From: Saxidomus purpurata | Taxonomy: Eukaryota; Mollusca; Bivalvia; Venerida; Veneridae | Assembly: GCA_022818135.1 (NCBI GenBank) | Contig: JAFMSR010000001.1 | Span: 33,391,463-33,455,462 of the forward strand | Direction: 5' to 3' | Length of the DNA stretch: 64,000 nucleotides | Shown here: one piece after another, positions 1 through 13,247 of the stretch | Numbering within the stretch: the stretch's first letter is position 1 | Layout: the number at the start of each line of letters is the position of its first letter | The notes under the pieces: generated by a model | What the model saw: the letters and a program-made list of their open reading frames with translations, nothing else | The model's database searches: none | Told to the model about the DNA's origin: nothing | Position numbers and translations under genes: made by a program

Positions 1-1
1 G

Positions 2-2143
2 CTGTTTGAAAAAATTCTGAACGGTCATGCGAACAGTAAAGGAAGAGTTGCATCGTTCTTAGATCCTTTAGATCCGGAAGTCATAGTTGGGTTATCAGAA
101 GAATGTCAGGCGGATACAAACGTGCTGATGAATGTAAGCAGTGTTCTTATGAAATATGTAGACGCTACATCAAAAATTCCAATAGGAATCTTGCAAGGGA
201 AGTGGAACTGGGTCGGGGACTATGAAGAATGCTACGGTATCGAACCTGTATATAATCCAACAACTGGGAACTCTTTTAAAGGGAAATACTCGACCGCAGT
301 TTTACTTCTTAACGGTAAACCAATTTTTGGTTCGACTACTGTGATGTTAGGGGTGTGTTTACCCGAGTCCTGTAACACGACTGATTCAAAGACATTACTG
401 AATGAACTGGTCGGCTTTATCAAGTTTGCTGCTGCCCAGATATATCCAGACATTGCCAAGGAAAATCTGAACGTTTATGAAGTGTTTCCAGATGAGCAAC
501 CAAAGCTGGATAAAGGTGCCACTGCCATGATTGTGATAACTGGATTGCTATGTGCCATAGTATTGCTTTCAACGGTTGTAGATTACGGAAGTAAGTTCTT
601 TGAGAAAGTGAATGGTGCGCCTCAAGTACAAACTCGGTATGACATCCCATTTGAGAATTCTAATGACACGACAGTATTGCTAGCCGGTGCGGATATACAA
701 GCAAACAGAAGTAGTGGTTTCTGCAGGAAATTACTAGAAATTTGTCGTGTATTCTCGATCACAAGTAATGGAAAAAAACTATTTGGCACTGAAACAGCTG
801 TTGGTCCTCTTGCGTGTCTGAACGGAATTCGAGTTTTGAGTATGTGGTGGGTTATACTTGGACATACATTCTTTTTCGCTATGTTGTTTGTTGATAATAT
901 TTCAGAGGCTGCCAAATTGGTGCAAAGGTTCACATTTCAGCCGATTTTGAACGGCACATATTCAGTTGACAGTTTCTTTTTCCTCAGTGGACTGCTGGTG
1001 GCTTACCTTGCATTGAAGCAAATCAGAGAGAAGGGGTGTTTAAGTTGGCCTTATTACTTTTTGCATAGATACTGGCGACTCACGCCCCTTTACGCATATG
1101 TTATATTTTATTACACATTTATATTACAATATACAGTTACAGGCCCAAACAGCTTTTTCACACAACAACCTGGCCAGTTCAAGGCTAGTACTGAAATTTG
1201 CAAAACTCACTGGTGGACGAACCTTTTGTACATAAACAACATGTATCCAAACTATGGAAACATTGGCACCACTTGTCTGGGCTGGGGTTGGTATTTGGCC
1301 AATGATATGCAGTTTTACATGGTTCTTGGCCCTATTGTATTACTGACGCTTAGCTTAGGCGGGCGACGTAAATACCTTATTGGGATAGCTATTACTCTCT
1401 TCTTGATTTTGGCTGGGATAGTTGTAAGAGGAGTGCTTGTTTGGTATTTTGGAATATATTCTCTTGTTGGACAGGCTACTAAACATATTGACAGTCACTG
1501 GGCTAAAAATAACCCGATCTATGATAAGCCATATGCACGCTGGTCTGTATACCTTGTTGGAATGCTTACTGGTTATGTCCTCGAGAGATCCAACAATGCA
1601 CTCCGAATACGCCGAGTTATTGCGGCACTTGGCTGGTGCGTTGCCATAGCAACTGGTTTGGCTGTTATTTATGGCCAATACTATTACAATCACCACCCTG
1701 GTACACATATGACTTTGGTTCAGAGCAGATTTTACGTTTCGTTAGGCAGGACTGCATGGGCTTTGTGTCTGTCGTGGGTGGTTATAGCTTGTGTATCAGG
1801 TAATGGCGGTCCTGTTAAGGACATCCTGTCATGGCCGTTTTGGGCACCTCTCGGGAGATTGACATACGCTGCATATCTTGTACATCCGATAGTTATGCTT
1901 ACCTACAACTACAATTTGCGCCAACCTTTACATTTTTCAGATCTGAGCATAGTGTATCTTTTCCTTGCGAATCTCACCATTTCCTACCTGATAGCATTCA
2001 TTGTGTCCATGTTGGTTGAGGCCCCCATGATACAGTTAGAGAAACTTCTGCTCGCTCCATTAAGCTCTATGCGTACAAAGGTTGTAAACGGTGCAGGAGG
2101 GCTGATTGGGAAATTTAGGTCACGTTCAGGAAACTCATATTAA
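2..2143 (+). CDS. NRF-6-like membrane acyltransferase, copy 1 (5' end outside window)
   Basis: This is a nose-resistant-to-fluoxetine-6-like protein: an extracellular NRF domain followed by a multi-pass acyltransferase-3 domain. The reading frame is open from base 2, so the first ATG at 122 is internal; alignment with the copy at 13248 shows about 45 N-terminal residues lie off the window. Visible landmarks are the NRF cysteines (EECQADT, YEECYGI, LGVCLPESC), a first membrane segment, then the family motifs NGIRVLSMWWVILGH, FFFLSG and HRYWRLTP. In this family the Arg and His of the first motif are usual catalytic candidates. The protein ends in a Ser/Arg-rich tail. There is no intron. Compared with copy 2 it has a one-codon gap near base 80 and one extra Gly near base 1170. 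The acyl substrate is unknown. In C. elegans, members of this family act in lipid and drug transport; that role is not shown here. Confidence 0.92.
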   Translation: MFEKILNGHANSKGRVASFLDPLDPEVIVGLSEECQADTNVLMNVSSVLMKYVDATSKIPIGILQGKWNWVGDYEECYGIEPVYNPTTGNSFKGKYSTAVLLLNGKPIFGSTTVMLGVCLPESCNTTDSKTLLNELVGFIKFAAAQIYPDIAKENLNVYEVFPDEQPKLDKGATAMIVITGLLCAIVLLSTVVDYGSKFFEKVNGAPQVQTRYDIPFENSNDTTVLLAGADIQANRSSGFCRKLLEICRVFSITSNGKKLFGTETAVGPLACLNGIRVLSMWWVILGHTFFFAMLFVDNISEAAKLVQRFTFQPILNGTYSVDSFFFLSGLLVAYLALKQIREKGCLSWPYYFLHRYWRLTPLYAYVIFYYTFILQYTVTGPNSFFTQQPGQFKASTEICKTHWWTNLLYINNMYPNYGNIGTTCLGWGWYLANDMQFYMVLGPIVLLTLSLGGRRKYLIGIAITLFLILAGIVVRGVLVWYFGIYSLVGQATKHIDSHWAKNNPIYDKPYARWSVYLVGMLTGYVLERSNNALRIRRVIAALGWCVAIATGLAVIYGQYYYNHHPGTHMTLVQSRFYVSLGRTAWALCLSWVVIACVSGNGGPVKDILSWPFWAPLGRLTYAAYLVHPIVMLTYNYNLRQPLHFSDLSIVYLFLANLTISYLIAFIVSMLVEAPMIQLEKLLLAPLSSMRTKVVNGAGGLIGKFRSRSGNSY

Positions 2144-3744
2144 ACTGTTCTTCTGTAATTGTTCTATGATATGTGTGAGTAACATGTACAAAGTTTAAAG
2201 CTATACATGAGTAACATGTACTTGGCTTTCATGACTGGTATAGAGCCGTTACATTTCCATATGTTGATACGTGCATAATATTAACTACATTTGTAGAATT
2301 TTTTTATTATTATTATTTTTGTCTATGACTGTAGAGACTATGACTGTATCGGTAGTTCTTTGTTATAACGAGGCTTTTTAAAGAACTTTTTTATAAGCCG
2401 TAATCATATGTTTATGATAATAATATTCATTAGAATCCATGTCATATATATTGTGCTGAAGTTGGCACTCATAAATATTCTGTTTTATAACTGTTAACAA
2501 ATTTTCCATGTTCGATAATAAGTGATATCACTAACTACTTTTGATAGACCAATATAAAATCACTAAATCGGTATCGTTTTGCCTTCTCTTATCGGAATAC
2601 TGGCGAGTACAGAGTATAGTCTAACGCATGTCTTGTATTTGTAAAACCAAGACATTTTCCTTTTTCCATGCTCAATTTGGTTTGGGCACGAAATGATTTT
2701 CACTCATAGCACCGTAGATCTACGTTTGAAAACAAAACAACATGAGTTGTGATTTAGAGTGATGTTAAATAGATCTAATGGTAAGTCATACTTTTATAAA
2801 GAATTCTAGCACGAGTGGCTGTGTTTCCTATATAAACATATAGATTTTCTAGGGGAAAGGTTGTATGCTATTTTACGATGAAATACAACAACCAAGGCAA
2901 CGTGACGTGCGTAAACAAGGGCCCAAGATGTGCTGCTACTAGTTGAATATAGTTCGGGATAATTTTCAAAGAAAATGACGTGTTAAAATCGAAATAATAA
3001 GATATGTGCCATTGCTTGAATAAAAATAGTATACATGTTGAATATAACTGAATTGAATTCGGATGGGATTATATTTTATTTGTTTGTAGAATCTCATGAT
3101 AATCACGATTCGGTGACTAAATATATATAGGTATATGTTAGTATATATCAGGTTTAATATAAATATATCTTTTTATCATCAACAGCTGATACCACGTGGA
3201 GTTTTTGTATTGTAAGAAATTTCTGTTCTTTGTATGCAGTTTAAATTACTCATTTTATTAAAATATACGGTCATTACATTTCACTGTTTGTTTATTATTG
3301 GTAGATAGTTGAGTCCAATAAATCATGGTACACCTTCTTATCTTTTATTCATATTTGCATACTCACAAAATAAAAAACAAAACCAATTGTCCTGTAAAAT
3401 ACTTTATTCGTTAATATTTGGGATGTACAACATCCATTATTAGATCTGAAATCGGCGCTGGATAGTAGACTCAGACTGGCTTTAGAACAAAACTGATAGA
3501 TATTTATTAGTAAAAGAGATATTTCAGGGCCTGGTGACCAGGCTAGGGGGCATACTTCCCTATAAAAAAATAATCGCGATAGCTGAATGAATTCTGAGGC
3601 ATTCTGTATTTTGTATCCAAGTCTCTCCACCTTTATAGATCAACAGTGTTCCGCACGTCGGATAATATAAAATACATCTATAGCAACTGCGTTCAGAAAT
3701 TTCAAGCATTTGACCTGTGGTACGGAAACACATTAACATATGAT
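2144..3744. other. 3' flank of NRF copy 1, duplicated at 15528-17165
   Basis: This stretch has no gene. It is the 3' untranslated and downstream sequence of the first NRF-6-like gene. It aligns in blocks with the flank of the second copy: the stretch after the stop, then 2470-2575 against 16190-16300, then 3160-3300 against 17020-17160. The duplicated unit therefore extends about 1.2 kb past the coding region. Beyond about 3310 the similarity stops, and AT-rich unique sequence leads into the minisatellite. Confidence 0.7.
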
Positions 3745-6700
3745 ATATCGGAATGGAATGGGGTATGACAGCCAGCGTAACAGTAGCACAGAAACTATAA
3801 CTACCAATTCGGGTGGATGACAGACAGCTTAACAGTATAAGCTAGATCTAATATCCGGGCAAGGGATATGAGACAGCGTAACAGTGGCACAGAAACTATA
3901 ACTACCAATATCCGGGTAGGGATATGAAGACAGCGTAACAGTGGCACATAAGCTAGATCTAAAATATCCGGTAGGGATATGACGAAAGCGTAACATTGGA
4001 ACTGAAGCTATAATTAAATATCCGGGTAAGGGTATAACAGCGTAACGTGGCACAGAAACTATAACTACCAATATCCGGGTAAGGGATATGACAGACAGCG
4101 TAACAGTGGCACATAAGCTAGATCTACCAATATCCGGGTAAGGGATATGACAGACAGCGTAACAGTGGCACAGAAACTATAACTACCAATATCCGGGTAA
4201 GGGATATGACAGACAGCGTAACAGTGGCACATAAGCTAGATCTACCCCAATATCCGGGTAAGGGATATGACGAAAGCGTAACAGTGGAACAGAAGCTATA
4301 ACTACCAATATCCGGGTAAGGGATATGACAGACAGCGTAACAGTGGCACAGAAACTATAACTACCAATATCCGGGTAAGGGAAATGACAGACAGCGTTAC
4401 AGTGGAACAGAAGCTATAACTACCAATATCCGGGTAAGGGATATGACAGACAGCGTAACAGTGGCACAGAAACTATAACTACCAATATCCGGGTAAGGGA
4501 TATGACAGACAGCGTAACAGTGGCACATAAGCTAGATCTACCAATATCCGGGTAAGGGATATGACAGAAAGCGTAACAGTGGCACAGAAACTATAACTAC
4601 CAATATCCGGGTAAGGGAAATGACAGACAGCGTTACAGTGGAACAGAAACTATAACTACCAATATCCGGGTAAGGGATATGACAGACAGCGTTACAGTGG
4701 AACAGAAACTATAACTACCAATATCCGGGTAAGGGATATGACAGACAGCGTTACAGTGGAACAGAAGCTATAACTACCAATATCCGGGTAAGGGATATGA
4801 CAGACAGCGTTACAGTGGAACAGAAGCTATAACTGCCAATATCCGGGTAAGGGATATGACAGACAGCGTTACAGTGGAACAGAAGCTATAACTGCCAATA
4901 TCCGGGTAAGGGATATGACAGACAGCGTTACAGTGGAACAGAAGCTATAACTACCAATATCCGGGTAAGGGATATGACAGACAGCGTTACAGTGGAACAG
5001 AAGCTATAACTACCAATATCCGGGTAAGGGATATGACAGACAGCGTTACAGTGGAACAGAAGCTATAACTGCCAATATCCGGGTAAGGGATATGACAGAC
5101 AGCGTTACAGTGGAACAGAAGCTATAACTGCCAATATCCGGGTAAGGGATATGACAGACAGCGTTACAGTGGAACAGAAGCTATAACTACCAATATCCGG
5201 GTAAGGGATATGACAGACAGCGTTACAGTGGAACAGAAGCTATAACTACCAATATCCGGGTAAGGGATATGACAGACAGCGTTACAGTGGAACAGAAGCT
5301 ATAACTACCAATATCCGGGTAAGGGATATGGCAGACAGCGTTACAGTGGAACAGAAACTATAACTACCAATATCCGGGTAAGGGAAATGACAGACAGCGT
5401 TACAGTGGAACAGAAACTATAACTACCAATATCCGGGTAAGGGATATGACGGACAGCGTTACAGTGGAACAGAAACTATAACTACCAATATCCGGGTAAG
5501 GGATATGACGGACAGCGTTACAGTGGAACAGAAACTATAACTACCAATATCCGGGTAAGGGATATGACGGACAGCGTTACAGTGGAACAGAGGCTATAAC
5601 TACCAATATCCGGGTAAGGGATATGACAGACAGCGTTACAGTGGCACAGAAGCTATAACTACCAATATCCGGGTAAGGGATATGACAGACAGCGTATCAG
5701 TGGCACAAAAGCTATAACTACCAATATCCGGGTAAGGGATATGACAGACAGCGATACAGTGGAACAGAAGCTATAACTGCCAATATCCGGGTAAGGGATA
5801 TGACAGACAGCGTTACAGTGGAACAGAAACTATAACTGCCAATATCCGGGTAAGGGATATGGCAGACAGCATTACAGTGGAACAGAAACTATAACTACCA
5901 ATATCCGGGTAAGGGAAATGACAGACAGCGTTACAGTGGCAAAGAAGCTATAACTACCAATATCCGGGTAAGGGAAATGACAGACAGCGTTACAGTGGCA
6001 AAGAAGCTATAACTGCCAATATCCGGGTAAGGGATATGACAGACAGCGATACAGTGGCACAGAAGCTATAACTGCCAATATCCGGGTAAGGGATATGACA
6101 GACAGCGTTACAGTGGAACAGAAACTATAACTGCCAATATCCGGGTAAGGGATATGACGGACAGCGTTACAGTGGAACAGAAACTATAACTACCAATATC
6201 CAGGTAAGGGAAATGACAGACAGCGTTACAGTGGCAAAGAAGCTATAACTACCAATATCCGGGTAAGGGAAATGACAGACAGCGTTACAGTGGAACATAA
6301 ACTATAACTGCCAATATCCGGGTAAGGGATATGACAGACAGCGTTACAGTGGAACAGAAACTATAACTACCAATATCCGGGTAAGGGAAATGACAGACAG
6401 CGTTACAGTGGAACAGAAGCTATAACTACCAATATCCGGGTAAGGGAAATGACAGACAGCGTTACAGTGGCAAAGAAGCTATAACTACCAATATCCGGGT
6501 AAGGGAAATGACAGACAGCGTAATAGTGGCACATAAACTATAACTGCCAATATCCGGGTAAGGGATATGACAGACAGCATTACAGTGGAACAGAAACTAT
6601 AACTACCAATATCCGGGTAAGGGAAATGACAGACAGCGTTACAGTGGCAAAGAAGCTATAACTACCAATATCCGGGTAAGGGAAATGACAGACAGCGTTA

Positions 6701-7485
6701 CAGTGGAACATAAACTATAACTGCCAATATCCGGGTAAGGGATATGACAGACAGCGTTACAGTGGCAAAGAAGCTATAACTACCAATATCCGGGTAAGGG
6801 ATATGAGACAGCGTTACATGGCACAAGCTATAACTACCAATATCCGGGTAAGGGATATGACAGACAGCGTTACAGTGGAACATAAACTATAACTGCCAAT
6901 ATCCGGGTAAGGGATATGACAGACAGCGTTACAGTGGCAAAGAAGCTACAACTACCAATATCCGGGTAAGGGAAATGACAGACAGCGTAATAGTGGCACA
7001 GAAGCTATAACTACCAATATCCGGGTAAGGGATATGACAGACAGCGTTACAGTGGCACAGAAGCTATAACTACCAATATCCGGGTAAGGGATATGACAGA
7101 CAGCGTTACAGTGGAACATAAGCTATAACTACCAATATCCGGGTAAGGGATATGACAGACAGCGATACAGTGGCACAGAAGCTATAACTACCAATATCCG
7201 GGTAAGGGATATGACAGACAGCGTAATAGTGGCACAGAAGCTATAACTACCAATATCCGGGTAAGGGAAATGACAGACAGCGTAATAGTGGCAAAGAAGC
7301 TATAACTACCAATATCCGGGTAAGGGAAATGACAGACAGCGTAATAGTGGCACAGAAGCTATAACTACCAATATCCGGGTAAGGGGTATGACAGACAGCG
7401 TTACAGTGGCAAAGAAGCTAGAAATATCGATATCCGAGTAATGGGTATGACAGACGGCGTAACACTGGCACAGAAGCTAGAACTC
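3745..7485. repeat. 59-bp minisatellite array 1 (about 63 copies)
   Basis: This is a head-to-tail array with a 59-bp period. The core of each unit is ATATCCGGGTAAGGGATATG followed by ACAGACAGCG and a TTACAGTGGAACAGAAGC-like stretch. The first units (to about 4300) are irregular, with deletions and a GCTAGATCT variant. The centre (4650-5650) is nearly homogeneous, and the right part alternates GATATG/GAAATG and GGAACA/GGCAAA variants. The open frames inside it are translations of the repeat and not genes. It lies between the two NRF-6-like copies and has the same unit and orientation as the array at 9510. Confidence 0.95.
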
Positions 7486-9509
7486 ACTGTATCCATTTAC
7501 TCCAGGAAGACTCAGAAAAAACAAAAAGCAAGTAACTGTACTAATAATAAGCACCTCAGCAGGACTTGTGATTATACCCTGGCAACGACTCCATATTCTT
7601 CATGGTATGTTATCTTCCCACATCTGGTCGCATCAAGCTTATAGGATACAGGTCATAAAAAATATATGACTCATATAAAAGTATTTCTTTAATTAAAATT
7701 CAAGTTCTTTTTCCTTAAATATAAGGATTACATGTACTATTTTAGTAACATATGTGGCAGAATAAACTGTCCAAAATAATTTTATTTTTCTTTAAGTTAC
7801 AGTCACAAAGAACTTATTGTTGTAAGTTAAATCAAATCAGTACTACTTCTAATTAAGTTTATATATAGAATAGTTATGTAAGAAAAGCACTACATCCCCT
7901 TAAGGGCCTCTTTTCAGTAAAAATCCAGTTCCTAAAACGTTCTGCTGTTAGAAAATTCAAAGTTGATTATTTGTGCCAAATAAAATAAATTCTGACAAGC
8001 CTTTTCAGAAAAAAAGCATTTTAAAAAGTTCACCCAATTGGGCCTCATCTCCAAGGGGTAATATTTTTTTTTGCATATAACAGTGATGCAGACCTCAGTT
8101 GTAAGTTTAATTAAATCAGTTCTTTTACTGTCTGAAAGCAAAACTTTCTAAGTTTCTAAATAGAATATGTAAGAAAAGTGCTACACGCCCTTGAGGGGCC
8201 TCATGTCTAAAACAAAATCAGAAAGTATAGGGGGATGATATTAGGAAGCGTGATCATTAAATTATTTGAGCCAATAACAATTTAATTTTGATAACTGGTT
8301 TCAGAGAAATAGAATTTTAATGTTTTTATATTGAAATTGAATATAGAAGAAAATAACAATTAAATGGCAATTACTCTGGAGATACTAATGCAATCTTGAC
8401 AAACGCGGCGTTATGCAATTGTACACTTATTTTAAGTTTCATGAAATTCTAACCATTGGTTCTTGAGTGATTACTCCAAATGGACGAACGGACAGACGGA
8501 CGGACTGACGGACAACGCCAAAACAATGTACCTCCACCTTTGGCAGGGGATAAAAACACCATGTAGTGTCATCTATGTTTAACTAGCCTGAATTTGTATG
8601 AATTTCATTTTTTCCCGTCTATTGTTTAGTGTTGTACTTAAGAGTACTTTTGCTTCCGTTTATATCTTGATCAGCTATACTCAGTATACCAATTCCCGGT
8701 ATATACCAATTCCCGGTATATAACAATTACTGGGAAAGGCCGCTAAATACTTCCCTGTAGTTTCCATTCTCATTTGTTCTGTTTCAATTATTTTACAACA
8801 AACATGTAACACAAGTATTTAAACAAATTTTATATCAACATGTTCAGAATAAAACTAGCTGTTTAAAATATTGAACTCCAAATTCACAATACTGTAAATT
8901 GGGTTATATTAGAGATTATTCTATTTTCGCTATTTTCGCAAATTATCCACTTTGCTAATTTAAAAATCTCACTAAAGACAAATTTCACACAGCTTCACTA
9001 TTGACAATTCTCCTTTCGCGAATTCAAAATTTGCGAATAAGTCTGTCTGCTCATCAATCGCAAAATTTTCGAAAATAAATTTGACATTATGCACATACAG
9101 TACTGATTTTAATAGCTATGTTTCTGTGGAGTTTCTACAATTTATGTTGCAAATTTCTTCAGCCGCTGTAAAACACATTTTTAAAAACACATTCTACGCA
9201 CTTAAATCACATGTACATGTAATCTTCTTGTAAGAATTTTGGTAGAAGTTGATTGTCTCTTTATTATTGCAATATTCAAAAACAGACAACTGGCATCATG
9301 TAATTCCAACAGTTTTGTAAGATTTTGAAATTAATATATATAACATTTAGGCAATCAAACAATAAACGAAGCTTGCAAACTCTGGGTCTCAGTGATTATG
9401 TAATTTATGGCTCCCTTGCTGCGCCTATGTGGCTACTACTTGATAATTTAACAGATATCATATACCTAACTGTAACAAAATGTTCAATGTAGAGAGATTT
9501 TCCTGGAGT
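7486..9509. other. Spacer between minisatellite arrays, with interspersed repeats
   Basis: No gene is seen. A local duplication is visible: about 7800-7925 resembles 8090-8220 (both carry a GTAAGAAAAG...CTACA...CCTT block). Positions 8340-8560 end in GACGAACGGACAGACGG, then a GGACAACGCC tail and CCTCCACCTTTGGCAGGGG. I recognise this as the end of a common bivalve interspersed repeat, from memory. At 8685-8725 there is a short CCGGTATATACCAATTC repetition. Positions 8915-9060 hold the TATTTTCGC/AATTCGCGAA-type repeat also seen at 50820. Confidence 0.5.
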
Positions 9510-11935
9510 AAATGGGTACATTGACAGACCGCGTAACAGTGACAAGGAGCTGGAACTACCGATATCCGGGTAAGGGGTATGACAGACCGTGTAACAGTGA
9601 TACAGAAGCAAGAACTACTGATATCCTGGTAATGGGTTTGACAGACAGCCTAACAGTGGCAAAAGAAGCTAGAAATACCGATATCCGGGTAATGAGTTTG
9701 ACAGACAGCGTAACAGTGGCAAAGAAGTTAGAAATACCGATATCCGGTTAATCGGTTTGACAGACAGCGTAACAGTGGCAAAGAAGCTAGAACTACTGAT
9801 ATCCTGGTAATGGGTTTGACAGACAGCCTAACAGTGGCAAAAGAAGCTAGAAATACCGATATCCGGGTAATGAGTTTGACAGACAGCGTAACAGTGGCAA
9901 AGAAGTTAGAAATACCGATATCCGGTTAATCGGTTTGACAGACAGCGTAACAGTGGCAAAGAAGCTAGAACTACAAATATCCGGGTAATGGGTATGACAG
10001 ACAGCGTAACAGTGGCAAAGAAGCTAGAAATACCGATATCCGGGTAATGAGTATGACAGACAGCGTAACAGTGGCAAAGTTGTTAGAAATACCGATATCC
10101 GATTAATCGGTTTGACAGACAGCGTAACAGTGGCAAAGAAACTAGAAATACCGATATCCGGGTAATGGGTATGACAGACAGCGTAACAGTGGCAAAGAAG
10201 CTAGAAATACCGATATCCGGGTAAGGGCACAGAAGCTAGAACTACCGATATCGGAGTAAGGGCGTGACAGACAGCGTAACAGTGGCTAAGAAGCTAGAAC
10301 TACAGATATCCTGGTAATGGATATAAAAGACAGTGTTACAGCTGCACAGAAGTTAGAACTACCGATATCCGGGTATGTGGTATGACAGACAGCGTAACAG
10401 TTGCACAGAAGATACCACCGATATCCGGGTAAGCCATATGACAAACAGTGTAACAGTGGCGCAGAAGCTAGAACTACGGATATCCGGGTAAGGGGTATGA
10501 TAGACAGCGTAACAGTAGCACAGAAGTTAGAACTCCCGATATCAGGTTAAGAGCTTATTGGGTATCGGAATAAGGGTGTGACAGACAGCGTAATAGTGGC
10601 ACAGAAGCAAGAATTTCTGATATCCGGGTAAGGAATATGACAGACAGCGTTACAGTGGCACAGCAGCTAGAACAACCGTTTTCTGTGTAAAAGGTGTGAC
10701 AGACAGCGCAGCAGTGGCGCAGAAGCTAGAACTCCTGATATTAGGGTAAGGGATGTGACAAACAGCGTAATAGAAGCCCAGAAGATACAAGTACCGAGAT
10801 CCTGGTATATGGTATGACATACATCGTAATAGTGGCACATATGCTAGAACTACCAATATCCGGGTAAGGGATATGACAGCCAGCGTAACAGAGGTACAGA
10901 AGATACAACTACCGATATCATAGTATTTGGTATGACAGACAGCGTGATAGTGGCCAGATGCTAGAACTACCGATATCCGGGTAAGTGGTGTGACGACGCC
11001 GTTACAGTGACATAGAAGCTAAAACTATTGATACCAAGTAAGGGGTATGACAGACAGCATCGTAACAGTGGCACAGAAGCTAGAGCAACCGAAATCCAGG
11101 TAATGGGTATGACAGACATCGTTACAATGGTACAGAAGCCAGAACTAACGATATTCGGGTAAGGGATATAGCAGACTGCGCAACAGTGGCAAAGAAGCTA
11201 GAACTACAGATATCAGGGTAAGAGGTATTGCTGACGTAAATATGACACAGATGCTAGAAGTACTGTTATCCGGGTAAGGGTATGACAGACAGTGTAACAG
11301 TAGCGCAGAAGCTATAACTACGGATATCCGGGTGAGGGTATGACAGACAGCATAACATTGGCACAGAAGCTAGATCTGCCGATATCGGAGCTTGGGTGTG
11401 ACAGACAGCGTAACAATGGCACAGAGGCAAGTATTTCCGATATCCGGGTAAGGAATATGACAGACAGTGTAACAGTAGCACAGAAGCTAGAACTACCAAT
11501 ATCAGGGTAAGAGGTATGACATAAAGCGCAACAGTGGCACAGAAGGTAGAACTACCGATATCAGGGTATTATGATATGACATACAGCGCAACAGTGGCAC
11601 AGAAGGTAGAACTACCGATATCAGGGTATTATGATATGACATACAGCGCAACAGTGGCACAGAATATAGAACTACCGATATCCAGATAATGGATATGACG
11701 GACAGTGTAACATTGGCACAGAAGTAAGTACTACCGATATCCGGGGAAGTGGTATGACAGACAGCGTAACAGTGGCACAGATGCTGGAACTACCGATATC
11801 CGGGTACAGCGTTATATTGGCACTGAAGCTTGAACTATCGATATCCGGGTAAGGTGTGTGGCATACAGCGTAACCGTGGCCCAGAAGAAAGAACTTTTAA
11901 TATTCTGGTAAGTGGTATGATCATCTATTCTGGGA
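9510..11935. repeat. 59-bp minisatellite array 2 (diverged, about 40 copies)
   Basis: This array has the same unit and orientation as array 1, but copies are far more diverged, with indels and point changes throughout. A higher-order unit is visible: 9615-9792 (three monomers, 178 bp) is repeated almost exactly from 9793 to about 9970. Another local duplication, of a unit containing TATTATGATATGACATACAG, occurs at 11563-11690. The right edge fades at about 11930. The greater divergence suggests an older array, or one without recent homogenisation. Confidence 0.92.
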
Positions 11936-13247
11936 ATGTTACCATACACAACACTTCTTGAACCAAATAACACATTACTTTGTTGCAAAACATGTAAATG
12001 GAGCGATAGATAAAATTACACCCTTCGTGTGTACTTCAAATAACCCTGTAGTATCACATATCTTACTTTATGCAAAACAACACATCTATAAAATTAAATG
12101 CAAATATCAGGGGCGGATCCAGGATTTGGTCTTAGGGGGGCGTAACTTTTTTGCCATTTGTTGGTTCTGCTCAAGCCTTATAAGACGGCAATTATGACTG
12201 TGTTTTATTCTTTGTTTTTAAGTAATCGAACACTAAATAGCGGTGGAGTGAGCGAGTGTATAAATAACATGTATAACTGAATGGCAATGAACAATGTCAG
12301 AGCCGTAGCCAGAGGTTAAAAAATAGGGAGGCACTTTCTAGGGGGGTTCGGGGGCATGCTCCCCCGAAAAAATTTTTTTCGAGGGTGCCATTTCGTGCAT
12401 TTTCCTGCATTTCAAACGTGTTTTTGATACTTTTAAGATACCGATTTCGGAAACAGAAAATATAAATTTATACTCAGATATTTATGTAAGGTTGGGGAAT
12501 TTTAGGGGGGGCGCGCGCCGGGTGCGCCCCCCCCTGGATCCGCTAGTGAATATGTACTACCTTCTCTCGCCTTATTCAAAATTGAATTTGAAAGAAGACT
12601 AAAACTGGAACAACAGCTACTAGCCCTACAACAAGAAAAATGAAATTTGTACAACTCGATAATTCGGAAGTTCATATAACGTAAGTACATGTACCTGCAA
12701 GACATAATATATTTCGTGCATCGGTAGCTTAAAATAAGCTTGCTGATATTGAACGGGTTTATAATTGACTATACATGTAGAAGAAAAACGGCAAGTAGTG
12801 CGTAAGACGTTTGATTGGTATATATTCAATTGAAACAACAAATTTCTTTCTTTTATTTCTTTCGTTCCTTTCTTCTTCCTTTTTTGATAATTTGCCTGAT
12901 TTACTGAAGTGCCACATGAGCATTGCGACAAGGTTTAATTGTCGACTGGCGTGTACAAATATCAGTACTCTCCCTTTTAATAATGCTAGAAATAAACATG
13001 ATAAAGAATAAGTCGGTCGTCAGGTGCATGGTTCAACGAGCTGTTATATACAAAACATTGTCGGATTTATAGTGAACATTTTTAACACATCTAGTACATT
13101 AAGGGAAACAGGATTATACTAAGGCTATGGACAAGTGTAATATGAATTGTATAGGATAAATAAACTGGGTCATCTTGCTCAATTTCTTAGCAGGAAGTCG
13201 ACGTATAGTCTGAAGTGCTAGATCTAGTTCTAAAAGGAATTTAAAAA
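11936..13247. other. Region upstream of NRF copy 2, with a G-rich MITE-like repeat
   Basis: No gene is seen. Positions 12109-12550 form an interspersed element bounded by CAGGGGCGGATCCAGG on the left and the inverse CCTGGATCCGCTAGTG on the right. Inside, 12340-12385 carries the block GGGGGCATGCTCCCCCGAAA. I could not find a clean target-site duplication. The rest (12551-13247) is AT-rich and presumably holds the promoter and 5' UTR of the gene starting at 13248; no convincing TATA box was chosen. Confidence 0.55.

Noticed and set aside
1355..1708. - strand frame inside NRF copy 1 (also at 14739-15092 in copy 2)
   Set aside because: It is the antisense shadow of the acyltransferase coding sequence. 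Its conservation follows from the duplication.
3745..7485. CRISPR-like array of 59-bp units
   Set aside because: There are no unique spacers between repeats, the units are head-to-tail, and the context is eukaryotic. It is a minisatellite.
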